64,000 nucleotides of DNA from contig NZ_CP013373.1 of assembly GCF_001522585.2 (NCBI RefSeq), positions 1,922,001-1,986,000 of the forward strand. Direction: 5' to 3'. Source of the stretch: Burkholderia sp. NRF60-BP8. Its GTDB lineage: Bacteria; Pseudomonadota; Gammaproteobacteria; Burkholderiales; Burkholderiaceae. Below the pieces are notes generated by a model. That model saw only the letters and a list, made by a program, of their open reading frames with translations, did not search any database and had not been told where the DNA came from. Positions 20,291 to 31,257 of this stretch are shown piece by piece. The translations under genes and the position numbers were made by a program. Position 1 is the stretch's first letter; each line of letters begins with the position of its first letter.

Positions 20291-21436
20291 TCAGCGCGGA
20301 CGGAACCCGTACAGGCCGCCGTCCTTCGTCTGCACGACGAGCGTATTGCCCGCGAGGACCGGCGCCGCCGTAATCGCGCTGCCGTCGGTCTTCATCCGCG
20401 CAATGAAGCTGCCGTCCTCGCGCGACAGGAAGTGCACGAAGCCCTTGTAATCGCCCATCACGACCGCATGCCCGAGCAGATATGGCACGCCGACGTCGCG
20501 GCTCTTCAGCTTGTCGTTGCGCCAGAGCTGGTTGCCCGTGGCCGCGTCGTATGCGGTGACGACCGACCAGTCGTCGCCGCCGGCGACCACCGAATCGTCC
20601 TGCGCGAGGCCGCTGCGGCTCGAGAACGGCTTTTCCCACAGCGGACGGCCCGAGTTCGCATCGAAGCAGCCGAGCTGACCCTGGAACGTCACCGCGCAGG
20701 CTTCCGCCCCCACGAGCGTCGGCGGGCCGCTGACGTCGTTGATGCGCTCGACCTCGGTCACGCCCTTCGGGAACGACACCGGAGTCTGCCAGAACGGCTC
20801 ACCCGTCTGCAGGTTGATCGCGACGAGCCCGCCGCCCGGGAAGCCCGCCAGTACGGCCGCGTCGCCCGCGAACGTCATGCCGGCCGACACGCGCAGGTTC
20901 AGCGGCACCGCACGGTTGCGGTAGGCCCACTTCTGCTCGCCCGTCTGCGCGTTGAACGCGATCACCTGGCCGTCGATCGTGCGGACGATCACGAGACCGT
21001 TACCGACGAGCGGCGGCGAGAAGATCTCGCCCTGCACGCTGGTCTTCCACAGCTGCTTGCCGTCCGGGCCCAGCACGAACACGCCGCCCTTCAACGCGCC
21101 GACCGCGGTCAGGTTGCCATCGCTGCCGACACCGGCCGACAGGTCCGAACCGACCTTCGAGCGCCAGAGCGTCTGGCCCGTCTTCGCGTCGATCTTCTCG
21201 ACCGAACCGTTTTCGCCCGCCGCATAAACGGCGTCGCCCACGGCCACCGGCGAGAACAGGTAGCGTCCGCCCTTGCCGACGCTCGCCTTCCAGACCTGTT
21301 GCACGTCCAGGACAGGCTTGAACTCGGTGAGCGGCGTCGGCACGCGGCGCGCGTCCTTCGACGACGAGCAAGCCGCCAGAGCGAGGACAGCCGCCGCGCA
21401 GGCAACGGGCACAGCGTAACGTTTCAGCAAATTCAT
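20291..21436 (-). CDS. bamB: Outer-membrane assembly lipoprotein BamB
   Basis: PQQ-like beta-propeller lipoprotein of the BAM complex, 381 residues. The signal peptide ends in LALAAC with Cys23 as the lipidation site. Repeated blade motifs of the type GxxLW(R/K) and AxxxxTGxxxW recur through the chain (TGQTLWRSKV, TGEQKWAYRN, SGRPLWEKPF, TGNQLWRNDK), as expected for an eight-bladed propeller. It sits in the hisS-yfgM-bamB-der order shared with E. coli. Confidence 0.95.
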   Translation of the reverse strand: MNLLKRYAVPVACAAAVLALAACSSSKDARRVPTPLTEFKPVLDVQQVWKASVGKGGRYLFSPVAVGDAVYAAGENGSVEKIDAKTGQTLWRSKVGSDLSAGVGSDGNLTAVGALKGGVFVLGPDGKQLWKTSVQGEIFSPPLVGNGLVIVRTIDGQVIAFNAQTGEQKWAYRNRAVPLNLRVSAGMTFAGDAAVLAGFPGGGLVAINLQTGEPFWQTPVSFPKGVTEVERINDVSGPPTLVGAEACAVTFQGQLGCFDANSGRPLWEKPFSSRSGLAQDDSVVAGGDDWSVVTAYDAATGNQLWRNDKLKSRDVGVPYLLGHAVVMGDYKGFVHFLSREDGSFIARMKTDGSAITAAPVLAGNTLVVQTKDGGLYGFRPR

Positions 21437-21477
21437 CGGTTAGCGAAGCAGAGTTAAGAGGTTGAGGGGACCGGGAT

Positions 21478-22107
21478 TCAGCCGCCGAGCGCGTCCAGCT
21501 TGAACTGCACGAGCTGGCGCGCGGACTGGTCGTCCTTCGACAGGCCGTCGAGCGCGAGCTTGTAAGCCGCGCGCGCATCGTCGGTCTTGCCTTGCGCGGC
21601 CAGCAGATCGCCGCGACGATCGGCCACGAGGCCCTTGAATGCATCGACCGGCGTACCCGAGAGCAGCGCGAGGCCTGCATCGTACGCCTTCTCGTCGAGC
21701 AGCAGCGACGCGAGGCGCAGCTTCGCGATCTGCTTGTACTCGTCGTCCTTGGCATGATCGACGGCCCATTGCAGTTGCGCCTTCGCGCCTGCCGCGTCGC
21801 CGGCCGCATACAGCGTCTTCGCGGCCGCGAGCGCCGTCATCTGCGCATACGGCGTGCTGCCGAACTTGTCTTCCATGTCGGCAGCCGCGCGGGCCATCGT
21901 TGCCTTGTCGTTCGCGGCGGCAGCCTTCAGGACTTGCTCGTACAGCCCGGACGCCTCGGCAGCCTGACGGCGCTGCCAGTAGTTCCAGCCGTTGAAACCG
22001 GCCGCGACGACGAGCGCCGCGAGCACGATCCACGTGGTGAGGTTGCCCCAGCGGGCCCACCACGCCTTGAGATTTTCAATCGATTCTTGTTCGTCGTGAT
22101 AACTCAT
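21478..22107 (-). CDS. yfgM: YfgM-family TPR membrane protein (SecYEG ancillary factor)
   Basis: The product is 209 residues: a short cytoplasmic N-terminus (MSYHDEQESIENLKAWW), one transmembrane helix at about 25-43, then a periplasmic Ala-rich helical domain with TPR-like repeats. In E. coli YfgM binds SecYEG and PpiD and helps periplasmic chaperoning. Its place between hisS and bamB is the same as in E. coli. The gap to bamB is 41 bases. Confidence 0.87.
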   Translation of the reverse strand: MSYHDEQESIENLKAWWARWGNLTTWIVLAALVVAAGFNGWNYWQRRQAAEASGLYEQVLKAAAANDKATMARAAADMEDKFGSTPYAQMTALAAAKTLYAAGDAAGAKAQLQWAVDHAKDDEYKQIAKLRLASLLLDEKAYDAGLALLSGTPVDAFKGLVADRRGDLLAAQGKTDDARAAYKLALDGLSKDDQSARQLVQFKLDALGG

Positions 22108-22162
22108 CGGCGAGCGATTCCTTCCTGTTCAGGCTTTTCTTGTCGAGCGAATGCGAGCGCGA

Positions 22163-23503
22163 TCAGTCGTCGCCGTCTTCGGCGGATGCAACCATCGCAT
22201 TGATTAGGAATTCGGTCAAGCTTTCGACCGGTACGGTCTGCTGAACGTTCTTTTCCCCTTCCGCACCCGCGCCGCGCAACGCTTTCACGCCCACCGTGCC
22301 GTTCGCGACCTCTTCTTCGCCGAAGATCACCGCGAACGCGGCGCCGCTTGCATCGGCCCGCTTCATCTGCGACTTGAAACTCGCCGGCGCGCCGTCGGCG
22401 CTGCAGTGGAAGATCACGTCGAGGCCCGTGTCGCGCAGGCGCTCGGCCGCGATGAAAGCCTGTTCGCGCGCGGTTTCGCCCTGATGCACCACATACACGT
22501 CGACGCCTTCCTGCTCGGGCGCCAGATCCTCCTCCTTCAACAGCTCGAGGATGCGCTCGATACCCATCGCCCAGCCGCACGCGGCGGTCGGCTTGCCGCC
22601 GAGCTGCTCGATCAGCGGATCGTAGCGGCCGCCGGCCGCGACCGTGCCCTGCGCGCCGAGCTTGTCGGTCACCCATTCGAACACGGTCAGGTTGTAGTAA
22701 TCGAGGCCGCGCACGAGACGCGGGTTGATCTTGAACGGAATGTTGTTCGCGAGCAGCAGGCGCTGCAGCCCTTCGAAGTGCGCACGCGATTCGTCGCCGA
22801 GGAAGTCGATCAGCTTCGGCGCGTTCTGCGCGATTTCCTGCAGCGCGGGATTCTTCGTGTCGAGCACGCGCAGCGGGTTCGTATACAGGCGGCGCTTTGC
22901 GTCCTCGTCGAGCACGTCCGCGAACTGCTCGAGGTACTTGATCAGCTCGACGCGGTGCGCGGCGCGCTCCTCGGCAAGGCCGAGCGAATTGATCTCGAGC
23001 TTGATGCCGGTCAAGCCGAGGTCGTCCCACAGGCGCTGGCACATCATGATGATCTCGGCATCCGCATCGGGACCCGCGAAGCCGAGCGCCTCGACGCCGA
23101 CCTGGTGAAACTGGCGATAGCGGCCGCGCTGCGGACGCTCGTGACGGAACATCGGGCCGATGTACCACAGGCGCTTCGGGCCGTCGTACAGCATGTTGTG
23201 CTCGATCGATGCGCGCACGACCGCCGCGGTGTTTTCCGGGCGCATCGTCAGGTTCTCGCCGTTCAGCGCGTCGGTGAAGCTGTACATCTCCTTCTCGACG
23301 ATGTCGGTGACTTCGCCGATGCCCCGCGTGAAGAGCTGCGTATGTTCGACGATCGGCGTGCGGATGTTCTGGTAGCCGTACGCGCGCAGCAGCGATTTCA
23401 CGGTAGCTTCGAAGAATTCCCACAGGCCGGCATCCTGCGGAAGGATGTCGTTCATGCCTTTGACGCCGGTGAGCTTCTCGATCTTGCGTTTCTGTTCAGT
23501 CAT
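22163..23503 (-). CDS. hisS: Histidyl-tRNA synthetase
   Basis: Class II aminoacyl-tRNA synthetase, 446 residues, attaching histidine to tRNA-His in the cytosol. Visible landmarks: KGMNDILP near the N-terminus, motif 2 around [19 protein letters not shown], the histidine-specific [15 protein letters not shown], motif 3 ([12 protein letters not shown]), and the C-terminal anticodon-binding domain. The ATG at 23503 is chosen; the frame remains open upstream into ispG, but that part is a shadow. It lies 20 bases downstream of ispG. Confidence 0.97.
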   Translation of the reverse strand: MTEQKRKIEKLTGVKGMNDILPQDAGLWEFFEATVKSLLRAYGYQNIRTPIVEHTQLFTRGIGEVTDIVEKEMYSFTDALNGENLTMRPENTAAVVRASIEHNMLYDGPKRLWYIGPMFRHERPQRGRYRQFHQVGVEALGFAGPDADAEIIMMCQRLWDDLGLTGIKLEINSLGLAEERAAHRVELIKYLEQFADVLDEDAKRRLYTNPLRVLDTKNPALQEIAQNAPKLIDFLGDESRAHFEGLQRLLLANNIPFKINPRLVRGLDYYNLTVFEWVTDKLGAQGTVAAGGRYDPLIEQLGGKPTAACGWAMGIERILELLKEEDLAPEQEGVDVYVVHQGETAREQAFIAAERLRDTGLDVIFHCSADGAPASFKSQMKRADASGAAFAVIFGEEEVANGTVGVKALRGAGAEGEKNVQQTVPVESLTEFLINAMVASAEDGDD

Positions 23504-23523
23504 CGTTCGTGTGTGTGGACGAA

Positions 23524-24840
23524 TTAGTTCAGGGCCTCGGTGCGGCCGTAATTGCGTGCGACGTAGTCGCTGACGATCTGCTGGAATTCCTCGGCGATCC
23601 GCTCGCCGCGCAGCGTCTTGACCTTCTCGCCGTCGATGAAGACGGGCGCGGCCGGGTTCTCGCCCGACCCCGGCAGGCTGATGCCGATGTTCGCGTGCTT
23701 CGATTCGCCCGGGCCGTTGACGATGCAGCCCATCACCGCGACGTTCATCTTCTCGACGCCCGGATATTCCTTGCGCCAGACCGGCATCTGCTCGCGCAGG
23801 TAGGTCTGGATCTGCATCGCGAGTTCCTGGAACAGCGTGCTCGTCGTGCGGCCGCAGCCCGGGCACGCGATCACCATCGGCGCGAACGAGCGCAGGCCCA
23901 TCGTCTGGAGGATTTCCTGGCCGACGATCACTTCGCCCGTGCGCGGCGCGCCCGGCTCCGGCGTCAGCGAGATGCGGATCGTGTCGCCGATCCCTTCCTG
24001 CAGCAGCACGCCGAGCGCCGCCGTCGACGCGACGATCCCCTTCGAGCCCATGCCGGCCTCGGTCAGCCCGAGGTGCAGCGCGAAGCCGCAGCGGCGGCCG
24101 AGTTCGCGGTACACGGCGATCAGGTCCTGCACGCCGCTGACCTTGCACGACAGCACGATGCGGTCGCGGCCGAGGCCCAGCTCCACCGCGCGTTCGGCCG
24201 AGCCGATCGCCGACTGGATCAGCGCCTCGTACATCACGCTCTGCGCGTCCCACGGCTGCGCGCGCGCGCCGTTCTCGTCCATCATGCGCGCGAGCAGGTC
24301 CTGGTCGAGGCTGCCCCAGTTCACGCCGATCCGCACCGGCTTGTCGTACTTCGCCGCGGCCTCGATCATCTGCGCGAACTGCGTGTCGCGCTTCGCGCCC
24401 TGACCGACGTTACCGGGGTTGATCCGGTACTTCGACAGCGACTCCGCGCAGCCCGGGTAGTCGCGCAGCAGCAGGTGGCCGTTGTAGTGGAAATCGCCGA
24501 CGAGCGGCACGGTCACGCCCATCCGGTCGAGTTGCTCGCGAATCGCCGGCACGGCGGCCGCGGCTTCGGGTGTGTTGACCGTGATGCGCACCAGTTCGGA
24601 GCCCGCGTTCGCGAGTTCCTTGATCTGGATCGCCGTACCGATCGCATCGGCCGTGTCGGTATTCGTCATCGACTGCACGCGCACCGGCGCGTCGCCGCCG
24701 ATCGTCACGAGTTGCCCGCCCCAGCGGACATCCACCGCATGCGATACACGGCGCGGCTGATGCCCGCCGAACACCGGTTCGGTTGAACAAATCTGACTGC
24801 TGCGTGGGGATTGAGCTTCGGATTGCATCGATAGATCCAT
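23524..24840 (-). CDS. ispG: 4-hydroxy-3-methylbut-2-en-1-yl diphosphate synthase IspG (GcpE)
   Basis: 4Fe-4S enzyme of the MEP isoprenoid pathway that converts ME-cPP to HMBPP. The product is 438 residues with a TIM-barrel part ([20 protein letters not shown]) and a C-terminal ferredoxin/sulphite-reductase-like part with the cluster cysteines in CPGCGRT and GCIVNGPGE. An internal ATG four codons in (24828) is an alternative start. It is upstream of hisS and downstream of the rodZ-like gene. Confidence 0.96.
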   Translation of the reverse strand: MDLSMQSEAQSPRSSQICSTEPVFGGHQPRRVSHAVDVRWGGQLVTIGGDAPVRVQSMTNTDTADAIGTAIQIKELANAGSELVRITVNTPEAAAAVPAIREQLDRMGVTVPLVGDFHYNGHLLLRDYPGCAESLSKYRINPGNVGQGAKRDTQFAQMIEAAAKYDKPVRIGVNWGSLDQDLLARMMDENGARAQPWDAQSVMYEALIQSAIGSAERAVELGLGRDRIVLSCKVSGVQDLIAVYRELGRRCGFALHLGLTEAGMGSKGIVASTAALGVLLQEGIGDTIRISLTPEPGAPRTGEVIVGQEILQTMGLRSFAPMVIACPGCGRTTSTLFQELAMQIQTYLREQMPVWRKEYPGVEKMNVAVMGCIVNGPGESKHANIGISLPGSGENPAAPVFIDGEKVKTLRGERIAEEFQQIVSDYVARNYGRTEALN

Positions 24841-24940
24841 TTACGCGGAATGCGCCGCGACACGGCGCATGAATTGAAAAAGCGCCGTGCCCTCACGGCC
24901 TGCCGATATCGACGGCAAGCCTTCGCCACGGCGCTTGACG

Positions 24941-25957
24941 TCAGGGCAACGTGAACCGCGCCACGTTACCCCGCGCTGCCGAATATTTTGCCGGATCGAC
25001 CGGTTTTCCGTCGAACGCAACCGCGTCGAGACCGGCCTTGTTGCCGATCGTGACCTTGAACGGCCCGTCACCGGCAACCTGCTTCGTTTCGCCGGCGCGC
25101 ACCAGCGCCGAGAACAGCTCCTTGCCGTTCTTGTCGCGCACGCTGAACCAGCAATCCTGCTTGACCTTCAGTTCGACCATCGACTGGCCTGCCGCCACCA
25201 CGACGCTCGCCGGCTGGGCCGGCGCGGCCGTGCTTGCCGCCGCCGTTGCCGCCACGGGCTGCGATGCAGCAGCCGTCGCGACCGGGGCCGCGGGCGCCGG
25301 GACGGCCGACGCGATCGACTGCGCCGGGGCAGCCGATGCAGCAGCCGGGGCCGGAACCTCATTCGCAACCGCCGCCGATGCGCCATTCGCAGCCGCTTCT
25401 TCGGCAGACGACGATGCCGCCGCCGCGCTCGCGGCCGATGCATGTTCGGCGTCGCTGCCCTTCAAGCGTGCGAGCAGACTCGACGAATCGCCGCCAGTGT
25501 GCCACATCAGTACGGCGACCACCGCGACGATGACGATCCCCGTTCCCCACAGCCACGGATGGTGGCGCGACGAGCCGCCCAGCGGAATCGACACGCGGCC
25601 GCGCGGCAGATCCGTGCCCGACGACGCAGGCATCGACAGGTCGACTTCCGGCACCCCGCGCTCGCGGCGCAACGCCTGCGCGAACGGTTCCGGATCGACG
25701 CCGAGCATCTTCGCGTAGCTGCGCACGACCCCGAGCGCGAACGTCACGCCGGGCAAATGGCTGATGTCGCCAGCCTCGAGCGCCCGGAGCTTTTGCGGAG
25801 CGACCTTGAGTCGCGCCGACACGTCGTCGACCGACCAGCCCTTCGCCTCCCGAAGCTGCGCCAGCCGGCTGCCGACCGCCGCCAGCGATTCCAGTCCCGC
25901 CGGTGCCGGCTTCGCGGCATTCGTCTCTGCGCCGTTAGACGGCTGCGGCTCACTCAT
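24941..25957 (-). CDS. rodZ: RodZ-like cytoskeletal helix-turn-helix membrane protein
   Basis: The product is 338 residues. A Cro/C1-type HTH covers about residues 27-90 (LREAKGWSVDDVSARLKV), followed by a basic juxtamembrane stretch, a transmembrane helix around 135-155, an Ala/Pro-rich periplasmic linker, and a C-terminal DUF4115 domain near 245-335. This is the layout of RodZ, which links MreB to the rod-shape machinery. The position just upstream of ispG matches E. coli. In E. coli-like order pilF would lie between rlmN and this gene; here there is only a 163-base gap. Confidence 0.85.
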   Translation of the reverse strand: MSEPQPSNGAETNAAKPAPAGLESLAAVGSRLAQLREAKGWSVDDVSARLKVAPQKLRALEAGDISHLPGVTFALGVVRSYAKMLGVDPEPFAQALRRERGVPEVDLSMPASSGTDLPRGRVSIPLGGSSRHHPWLWGTGIVIVAVVAVLMWHTGGDSSSLLARLKGSDAEHASAASAAAASSSAEEAAANGASAAVANEVPAPAAASAAPAQSIASAVPAPAAPVATAAASQPVAATAAASTAAPAQPASVVVAAGQSMVELKVKQDCWFSVRDKNGKELFSALVRAGETKQVAGDGPFKVTIGNKAGLDAVAFDGKPVDPAKYSAARGNVARFTLP

Positions 25958-26120
25958 CCTTGTCCTCGCGTCGATTCTTCTTCACTGGCGGCTGCCGCCG
26001 GCTCCCGCCGGCCGGCATCCGCAACGGTTCATACCATGCGCGGCGCCGAGGCGCCGCGACCGATCGCTATTCGCGTGTTGCACCGCCAAAGGGTTCGGGC
26101 ACCCCGGCCAGGCGCCCCCG

Positions 26121-27260
26121 TCAAACTGCCCGAACTTCGATGATTTTTCCTGCTGCGCCCGTTCGTTCCGCAAGGCGCGTACGATCCTTCACCGCGCCGG
26201 CCAGTTGCCCGCACGCGGCGTCGATGTCGTCGCCGCGCGTCTTGCGCACGGTCGTGACGACACCCGCGTCGATGAGGACCTGCGCGAAGCGCTTGATCTG
26301 CTCCGGCTTCGAGCGGATGAGGCCCGATTCCGGAAACGGATTGAACGGGATCAGGTTGAACTTGCACGGCACGTCGCGCGTGACGGCCAGCAGTTCGCGC
26401 GCATGCGCTTCGGTGTCGTTGACGCCGTCGAGCATGCAGTATTCGAACGTGATGAAGTCGCGCGGCGCGACTTGCAGATAGCGCTGGCACGCAGCCATCA
26501 GCTCGCGAAGCGGATACTTCTTGTTGAGCGGCACCAGCTCGTCGCGCAGCGCATCGTTCGGCGCATGCAGCGAAACGGCCAGCGCGACCGGCAACTCGGC
26601 GCCGAGGCGGTCCATCATCGGCACCACGCCGGACGTCGACAGCGTGACGCGACGGCGCGACAGGCCGTACGCGTTGTCGTCGAGCATCAACCGCATCGCG
26701 GGCACGACCGCGCTGTAATTCAGGAGCGGCTCGCCCATGCCCATCATCACCACGTTGGTCACGACCCGTTCGGCCTTGCCGTTCGGGCCGGGCGCGCGGC
26801 CCAGCGACGCTCGCAATGCAAATTCGGCCATCCGGAGCTGGCCGATGATTTCGGCTGTCGACAGGTTGCGGGAGAAGCCCTGCTTGCCCGTCGAGCAGAA
26901 GCGGCAGTTCACCGCGCACCCGGCCTGCGACGACACGCACAGCGTGCCGCGCGTCTCTTCCGGGATGAACACGGTTTCGACCGCATTGCCGTTTCCGACG
27001 TCGATCAGCCACTTGCGCGTGCCGTCGGTGGAAACGTGATCGCTGACGATGTCCGGCATCACGATCGATGCGCGGCCCTTGAGCTTCTCCCTCAGGGACT
27101 TCGCGAGATCGGTCATGCCGTCGAAATCGCCGGCGTTGTACTGGTGGATCCAGCGCTGCAACTGCTTGGCGCGGAACGGCTTCTCGCCCAGGCTGCCGCA
27201 GTACGCGACAAGACCCTCGGCGTCGAAGTCGAGAAGATTGACGGAAGTTTCGCTCGTCAT
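26121..27260 (-). CDS. rlmN: Dual-specificity RNA methyltransferase RlmN
   Basis: Radical SAM enzyme that makes 2-methyladenosine at A2503 of 23S rRNA and at A37 of some tRNAs. The product is 379 residues. The CxxxCxxC cluster motif is seen as CAVNCRFC (Cys 115, 119, 122); the C-terminal catalytic cysteine is probably the one in DAACGQLAG near residue 354. GMGEPLLN and [13 protein letters not shown] are further family motifs. It is downstream of ndk, separated by 55 bases. Confidence 0.96.
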   Translation of the reverse strand: MTSETSVNLLDFDAEGLVAYCGSLGEKPFRAKQLQRWIHQYNAGDFDGMTDLAKSLREKLKGRASIVMPDIVSDHVSTDGTRKWLIDVGNGNAVETVFIPEETRGTLCVSSQAGCAVNCRFCSTGKQGFSRNLSTAEIIGQLRMAEFALRASLGRAPGPNGKAERVVTNVVMMGMGEPLLNYSAVVPAMRLMLDDNAYGLSRRRVTLSTSGVVPMMDRLGAELPVALAVSLHAPNDALRDELVPLNKKYPLRELMAACQRYLQVAPRDFITFEYCMLDGVNDTEAHARELLAVTRDVPCKFNLIPFNPFPESGLIRSKPEQIKRFAQVLIDAGVVTTVRKTRGDDIDAACGQLAGAVKDRTRLAERTGAAGKIIEVRAV

Positions 27261-27315
27261 GATGTGCTGCCTTGCCGCGTGCGCTGAATCCTGCCTACTT
27301 GCTGTCAGCCAGGGC

Positions 27316-27741
27316 TTAACGCGAGTAAACGTTCATTTCCGGGAAGAAGAACGCGATTTCGACCGCTGCCGTTTCCGCAGCGTCCGAGCCGTGCACGGCG
27401 TTCGCGTCGATGCTGTCGGCGAAGTCGGCGCGGATCGTGCCCTTTTCCGCCTTCTTCGGATCCGTTGCGCCCATCAGGTCGCGGTTCTTCAGGATCGCGC
27501 CTTCACCTTCCAGAACCTGGATCATCACCGGGCCCGAGATCATGAAATCGACGAGGTCCTTGAAAAACGGACGCGCTGCGTGAACTGCGTAGAACTTCTC
27601 TGCGTCGGCACGCGACAGGTGCGCCATGCGCGCTGCGACGATCTTCAGGCCGGCGCCTTCGAAACGGCTGTAGATCTGGCCGATCACGTTCTTTGCCACC
27701 GCATCCGGCTTGATGATCGACAGGGTGCGCTCGATTGCCAT
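27316..27741 (-). CDS. ndk: Nucleoside diphosphate kinase
   Basis: Transfers the gamma phosphate between nucleoside di- and triphosphates through a phosphohistidine. The product is 141 residues, the usual length. His117 in NAVHGSD is the active-site residue, and [12 protein letters not shown] is the typical N-terminus. The start has a GGAG ribosome-binding site. It is the first gene of the long leftward series. Confidence 0.98.
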   Translation of the reverse strand: MAIERTLSIIKPDAVAKNVIGQIYSRFEGAGLKIVAARMAHLSRADAEKFYAVHAARPFFKDLVDFMISGPVMIQVLEGEGAILKNRDLMGATDPKKAEKGTIRADFADSIDANAVHGSDAAETAAVEIAFFFPEMNVYSR

Positions 27742-27787
27742 AAAAACTCCAAAAAATTAAGAAGTTACAGGTTCAAATGAATCCGCT

Positions 27788-27793
27788 ATTGTA
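27788..27793 (-). promoter_or_regulatory. Extended -10 promoter element for ndk
   Basis: Minus-strand TGCTACAAT: a TACAAT hexamer preceded by TGC, about 47 bases before the ndk start. The -35 region is poor, which is tolerable with an extended -10. Confidence 0.5.
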
Positions 27794-27874
27794 GCACGAT
27801 CCCGTGTATCATTGCGATTGAACCCTTACACGAATGAAAGGTTCAGAATCCATATGTTTTGTGCCGTCGAGCCA

Positions 27875-27903
27875 TTGAAACCTCGCGGCACGGAACGTAT
27901 CTT
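27875..27903 (+). promoter_or_regulatory. Sigma-70 promoter for the BI-1 family gene
   Basis: TTGAAA at 27875-27880 and TATCTT at 27898-27903 with 17-base spacing. Predicted transcription starts about 80 bases before the gene. Confidence 0.5.
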
Positions 27904-27990
27904 AGCCATAGCTGCCCCGGTTTGCTGCGCCGCACATCCCGCGCGCCGAACCGGCCCCGGACGCCCACGCGTTCAATGTTAGGAGAAACC

Positions 27991-28689
27991 ATGAACGACT
28001 ATCCGTACAATTTCGGCCGCGGCGGTTCCGTCAGCACCGCCGCGGTGCGCAACCGCGTGCTGCGGAACACGTACTGGCTGCTCGCGCTGTCGATGGTGCC
28101 GACCGTGCTGGGCGCCTGGGTCGGCGTCGCGACGGGCTTCTCGCTGTTCGCGGCCACGAGCCCGATGATGAGCCTGCTCGCGTTCTTCGCGATCGCGTTC
28201 GGCTTCATGTTCGCGATCGAGCGGACCAAGAACAGCGCGGCCGGCGTGTTCGTGCTGCTCGGCTTCACGTTCTTCATGGGCCTGATGCTGTCGCGGCTGC
28301 TGAGCTTCATCCTCGGCTTCTCGAACGGCCCGTCGCTGATCATGCTCGCGTTCGGCGGCACCGGCATCATCTTCGCCGCGATGGCGACGATCGCCACCGT
28401 CAGCAAGCGCGACTTCTCCGGGCTCGGCAAGTGGCTGTTCATGGGCGTGATCGTGATCCTGCTCGCGTCGGTCGCGAACATCTTCCTGCAACTGCCGGCG
28501 CTGATGCTCACCGTGTCGGTGCTCGCGATCGCGATCTTCTCGGCTTACATGCTGTTCGACGTCCAGCGCGTCGTGAACGGCGGCGAGACGAACTACATCT
28601 CGGCCACGCTCGCGATCTACCTCGACCTGTACAACGTGTTCACGAACCTGCTCGCGCTGCTCGGCATCTTCGGCGGCAACCGCAACTGA
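27991..28689 (+). CDS. Bax inhibitor-1/YccA family inner-membrane protein
   Basis: The product is 232 residues with about seven hydrophobic helices from residue 25 to the end. SAYMLFDVQRVVNGG and ISATLAIYLDLYNVF near the C-terminus are typical of the BI-1/TMBIM family, whose bacterial members include YccA, an FtsH-interacting protein, and Ca2+-leak channels. The exact role here is unknown. The ATG at 27991 has an AGGAGA site five bases upstream. It is monocistronic. Confidence 0.88.
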   Translation: MNDYPYNFGRGGSVSTAAVRNRVLRNTYWLLALSMVPTVLGAWVGVATGFSLFAATSPMMSLLAFFAIAFGFMFAIERTKNSAAGVFVLLGFTFFMGLMLSRLLSFILGFSNGPSLIMLAFGGTGIIFAAMATIATVSKRDFSGLGKWLFMGVIVILLASVANIFLQLPALMLTVSVLAIAIFSAYMLFDVQRVVNGGETNYISATLAIYLDLYNVFTNLLALLGIFGGNRN

Positions 28690-28705
28690 CGTTCGCGGCG
28701 CACCA

Positions 28706-28737
28706 TGAAAAAACCGGCCCTCGGGCCGGTTTTTTTA
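28706..28737. terminator. Bidirectional terminator (BI-1 gene / rlmD)
   Basis: A strong GC stem (AACCGGCCC / GGGCCGGTT) with a 2-base loop, A-run to the left and T7 to the right, between convergent genes. Confidence 0.88.
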
Positions 28738-28752
28738 CGTCCGGCGCCCGGC

Positions 28753-30150
28753 TCAGTCGCGCTCGAACAGCGCGATCGATTCGACGTGCGACGTATTCGG
28801 GAACATGTTCACGACGCCGGCGCCCTTCAGCCGGTAACCGGCCTCGTGCACGAGCAGGCCCGCATCGCGCGCGAGCGTCGACGGGTTGCACGACACGTAG
28901 ACGATGCGCTTCGGCAGCGGGCCTGTGCCACTCTGCGCGATCTCGGCCAGCGCCTTCGATACCGCGAGCGCGCCTTCGCGCGGCGGGTCGATCAGGAACT
29001 TGTCGAAGGCGCCGAGTGCGCGGAGGTCGTCGCCCGTCACTTCGAACAGGTTCCGGCACGCGAACGTCGTGTGACCGTCGACACCGTTCTCGCGTGCGTT
29101 CGCCAGCGCGCGCGTGGTCAGCGTGTCGCTGCCCTCGATGCCCATCACTTCGCGCGACAGCCGCGCAAGCGGCAGCGTGAAGTTGCCGATCCCGCAGAAG
29201 AGGTCGAGCACGCGATCGTCGCGCGACGGCGCGAGCAGGCGCAGCGCCCGCCCCACCAGCACGCGATTGATCTGGTGGTTGACCTGCGTGAAGTCGGTCG
29301 GCTTGAACGGCATGCGGATGCCGAATTCCGGCAGCGTGTAATCGAGCGAGACGTCGAGCGGATAGAACGGCGTCACCGTGTCGGGACCCTTCGGCTGCAG
29401 CCAGAACTGCACGTTGTGCTCGTCCGCAAACGCGCGCAGCAGCGCTTCGTCGTCCGCGTCGATCGGCTCCAGCACGCGCAGCACGAGCGCGGTGACCGAC
29501 GAGCCGACCGCGAGTTCGATCTGCGGCATCCGGTCGCGAATCGACAGCCCTTCGACGAGCCGGCGCAGCGGCACGAGCATTGCCGACACGTGCGGCGGCA
29601 GCACTTCGCAACTCGTCATGTCGGCGACGTAGCTGCTCTTCTTCTCGTGGAAGCCGACCAGCACGCCGCCCTTCTTCGCCACGTTGCGCACGGTCAGGCG
29701 CGCTCGGTAGCGATAACCCCACGACGGACCGTGGATCGGCGCGAACATCGTTTCCGCACGCAGCTTCGCCAGATGCCACAAATTGTCTTCGAGCACGCGC
29801 TGCTTGACCGCCACCTGCGCGCGCATGTCGAGATGCTGCATCGAGCAGCCGCCGCAGGTGCCGAAGAATTCGCACTTCGGCTGCGTGCGCAGCACGCTCG
29901 GGCGCAGAATGTCGACTACCGTCGCCTGTTCGTAGCTCGGCTTGCGGCGATAGCTCGAATAGGTCACGCGCTCGCCCGGCAGCGCGCCTTCGACGAAGAT
30001 CACCTTGCCCGGCTGACCGTCCTCGGTCATCGTGCGGCCGACACCGCGCGCTTCCATGTCGAGCGATTCGATCTCGAGAACCGGGGCGGGCCCGGGCGCG
30101 ACGGGCGCGTTTTTCGATTTGCGCGCAGAAGTGGGGACGGCTTCGGACAC
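28753..30150 (-). CDS. rlmD: 23S rRNA (uracil-1939-C5)-methyltransferase RlmD
   Basis: SAM-dependent, iron-sulphur RNA methyltransferase (RumA), 465 residues from a GTG start with AGGA a few bases upstream. A TRAM domain covers about residues 25-80, cluster cysteines lie at about 93, 99 and 102 ([10 protein letters not shown]) with a fourth in TSCEVLPPH, and the methyltransferase domain has [12 protein letters not shown] for SAM binding. The nucleophilic cysteine is in [12 protein letters not shown] near residue 421. The longer frame upstream lacks family similarity and is rejected. Confidence 0.93.
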   Translation of the reverse strand: MSEAVPTSARKSKNAPVAPGPAPVLEIESLDMEARGVGRTMTEDGQPGKVIFVEGALPGERVTYSSYRRKPSYEQATVVDILRPSVLRTQPKCEFFGTCGGCSMQHLDMRAQVAVKQRVLEDNLWHLAKLRAETMFAPIHGPSWGYRYRARLTVRNVAKKGGVLVGFHEKKSSYVADMTSCEVLPPHVSAMLVPLRRLVEGLSIRDRMPQIELAVGSSVTALVLRVLEPIDADDEALLRAFADEHNVQFWLQPKGPDTVTPFYPLDVSLDYTLPEFGIRMPFKPTDFTQVNHQINRVLVGRALRLLAPSRDDRVLDLFCGIGNFTLPLARLSREVMGIEGSDTLTTRALANARENGVDGHTTFACRNLFEVTGDDLRALGAFDKFLIDPPREGALAVSKALAEIAQSGTGPLPKRIVYVSCNPSTLARDAGLLVHEAGYRLKGAGVVNMFPNTSHVESIALFERD

Positions 30151-30371
30151 CAGCTTTTCCTGACAAACGTTGAAGAAGGCGAGATTGTAGACGACGAAGG
30201 CCCCCGCCGCGCGCTTTGGATGAGGCAGGCGTCGAACTTGCGCACGGACAGCGCTGTGGTGCGCCCGGTCCATGCAAGGCGGCTTCGGGATGCACCTGCG
30301 GCGAGCCTGGCCGCAAATCGCGTCGGGGCAACGCCCACGCCCCGACAGTCCGCCCAACAGGAGATTCGACC

Positions 30372-31226
30372 ATGCGATTGATCGACTGGAACATCCAATG
30401 GGGTCGGGACGCGGACGGCGTCGTCGATCTTTCCCGTACCGTCGCGGCCATCCGCCAGCTCGGCGATTTCGACGTGCTGTGCCTGCAGGAAGTCACGCGC
30501 GGCTTCGACGCACTGCCCGGCCGGCCACGCACCGACCAGTTCGCCGAACTCGCGACGCTGCTGCCCGGCTATACGATCGTCGACGCCATCGGCGCCGACC
30601 TGCCGGCCGTCCGGCCGGGCGCACCGCGCCGCCAGTTCGGCAATGCAATCGCGACGCGGCTGCCGGTCGGGCGCGTGCTGCGCCAATCGCTGCCGTGGCC
30701 GGCCGACGCCGGCGCGCCGTCGATGCCGCGCGTCGCGCTCGATGTCGAGTTGCAGGCGCCCTTCGGGGCATTGCGCGTGGTCACCACGCATCTGGAGTAT
30801 TACTCGGCGCGCCAGCGACTTGCGCAGGTCGATGCGTTGCGCGACCGGCATCGCGAGGCCTGCGCGCACGCGAACCGACCCGCTCCCGCCGAAACCGCCG
30901 AGGGACCTTTCAGCGCGACCGGGCAACCGCGCGACGCGATCGTCTGCGGCGATTTCAACAGCGCATTCGACGGCGACGCGTACCGGCGCTTCCTGGAGCC
31001 GATCGCCGACGCGCCGGGTTTCGTCGACGCGTGGGTCGCACGGCATCCCGGTCGTACGCCGCCGCCGACGGCCGGCGTCTACGATACGGCGCAATGGGCG
31101 GACGGGCCGCTCGCGTGCGATTTCGTGTTCGTGACCGACACGCTGTTGCCGCGCGTCATCGGCTGCGAAGTCGACGGCAACGTACGCGCGTCCGATCACC
31201 AGCCGGTGCTGCTCGAACTGGCCTGA
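30372..31226 (+). CDS. Endonuclease/exonuclease/phosphatase family protein
   Basis: Mg2+-dependent EEP-fold hydrolase, 284 residues. Active-site landmarks are in order: DWNIQWG near the N-terminus, the metal-binding Glu in [21 protein letters not shown] and the C-terminal [10 protein letters not shown]. The substrate (DNA, RNA, phospholipid or nucleotide) cannot be told. There is no signal peptide, so it is probably cytosolic. The ATG at 30372 has AGGAG nine bases upstream. It diverges from rlmD; the 221 bases between show nothing clear. Confidence 0.85.
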   Translation: MRLIDWNIQWGRDADGVVDLSRTVAAIRQLGDFDVLCLQEVTRGFDALPGRPRTDQFAELATLLPGYTIVDAIGADLPAVRPGAPRRQFGNAIATRLPVGRVLRQSLPWPADAGAPSMPRVALDVELQAPFGALRVVTTHLEYYSARQRLAQVDALRDRHREACAHANRPAPAETAEGPFSATGQPRDAIVCGDFNSAFDGDAYRRFLEPIADAPGFVDAWVARHPGRTPPPTAGVYDTAQWADGPLACDFVFVTDTLLPRVIGCEVDGNVRASDHQPVLLELA

Positions 31227-31257
31227 TCGCGCCGGTTGCGGGCACGAGCGGCCCGCG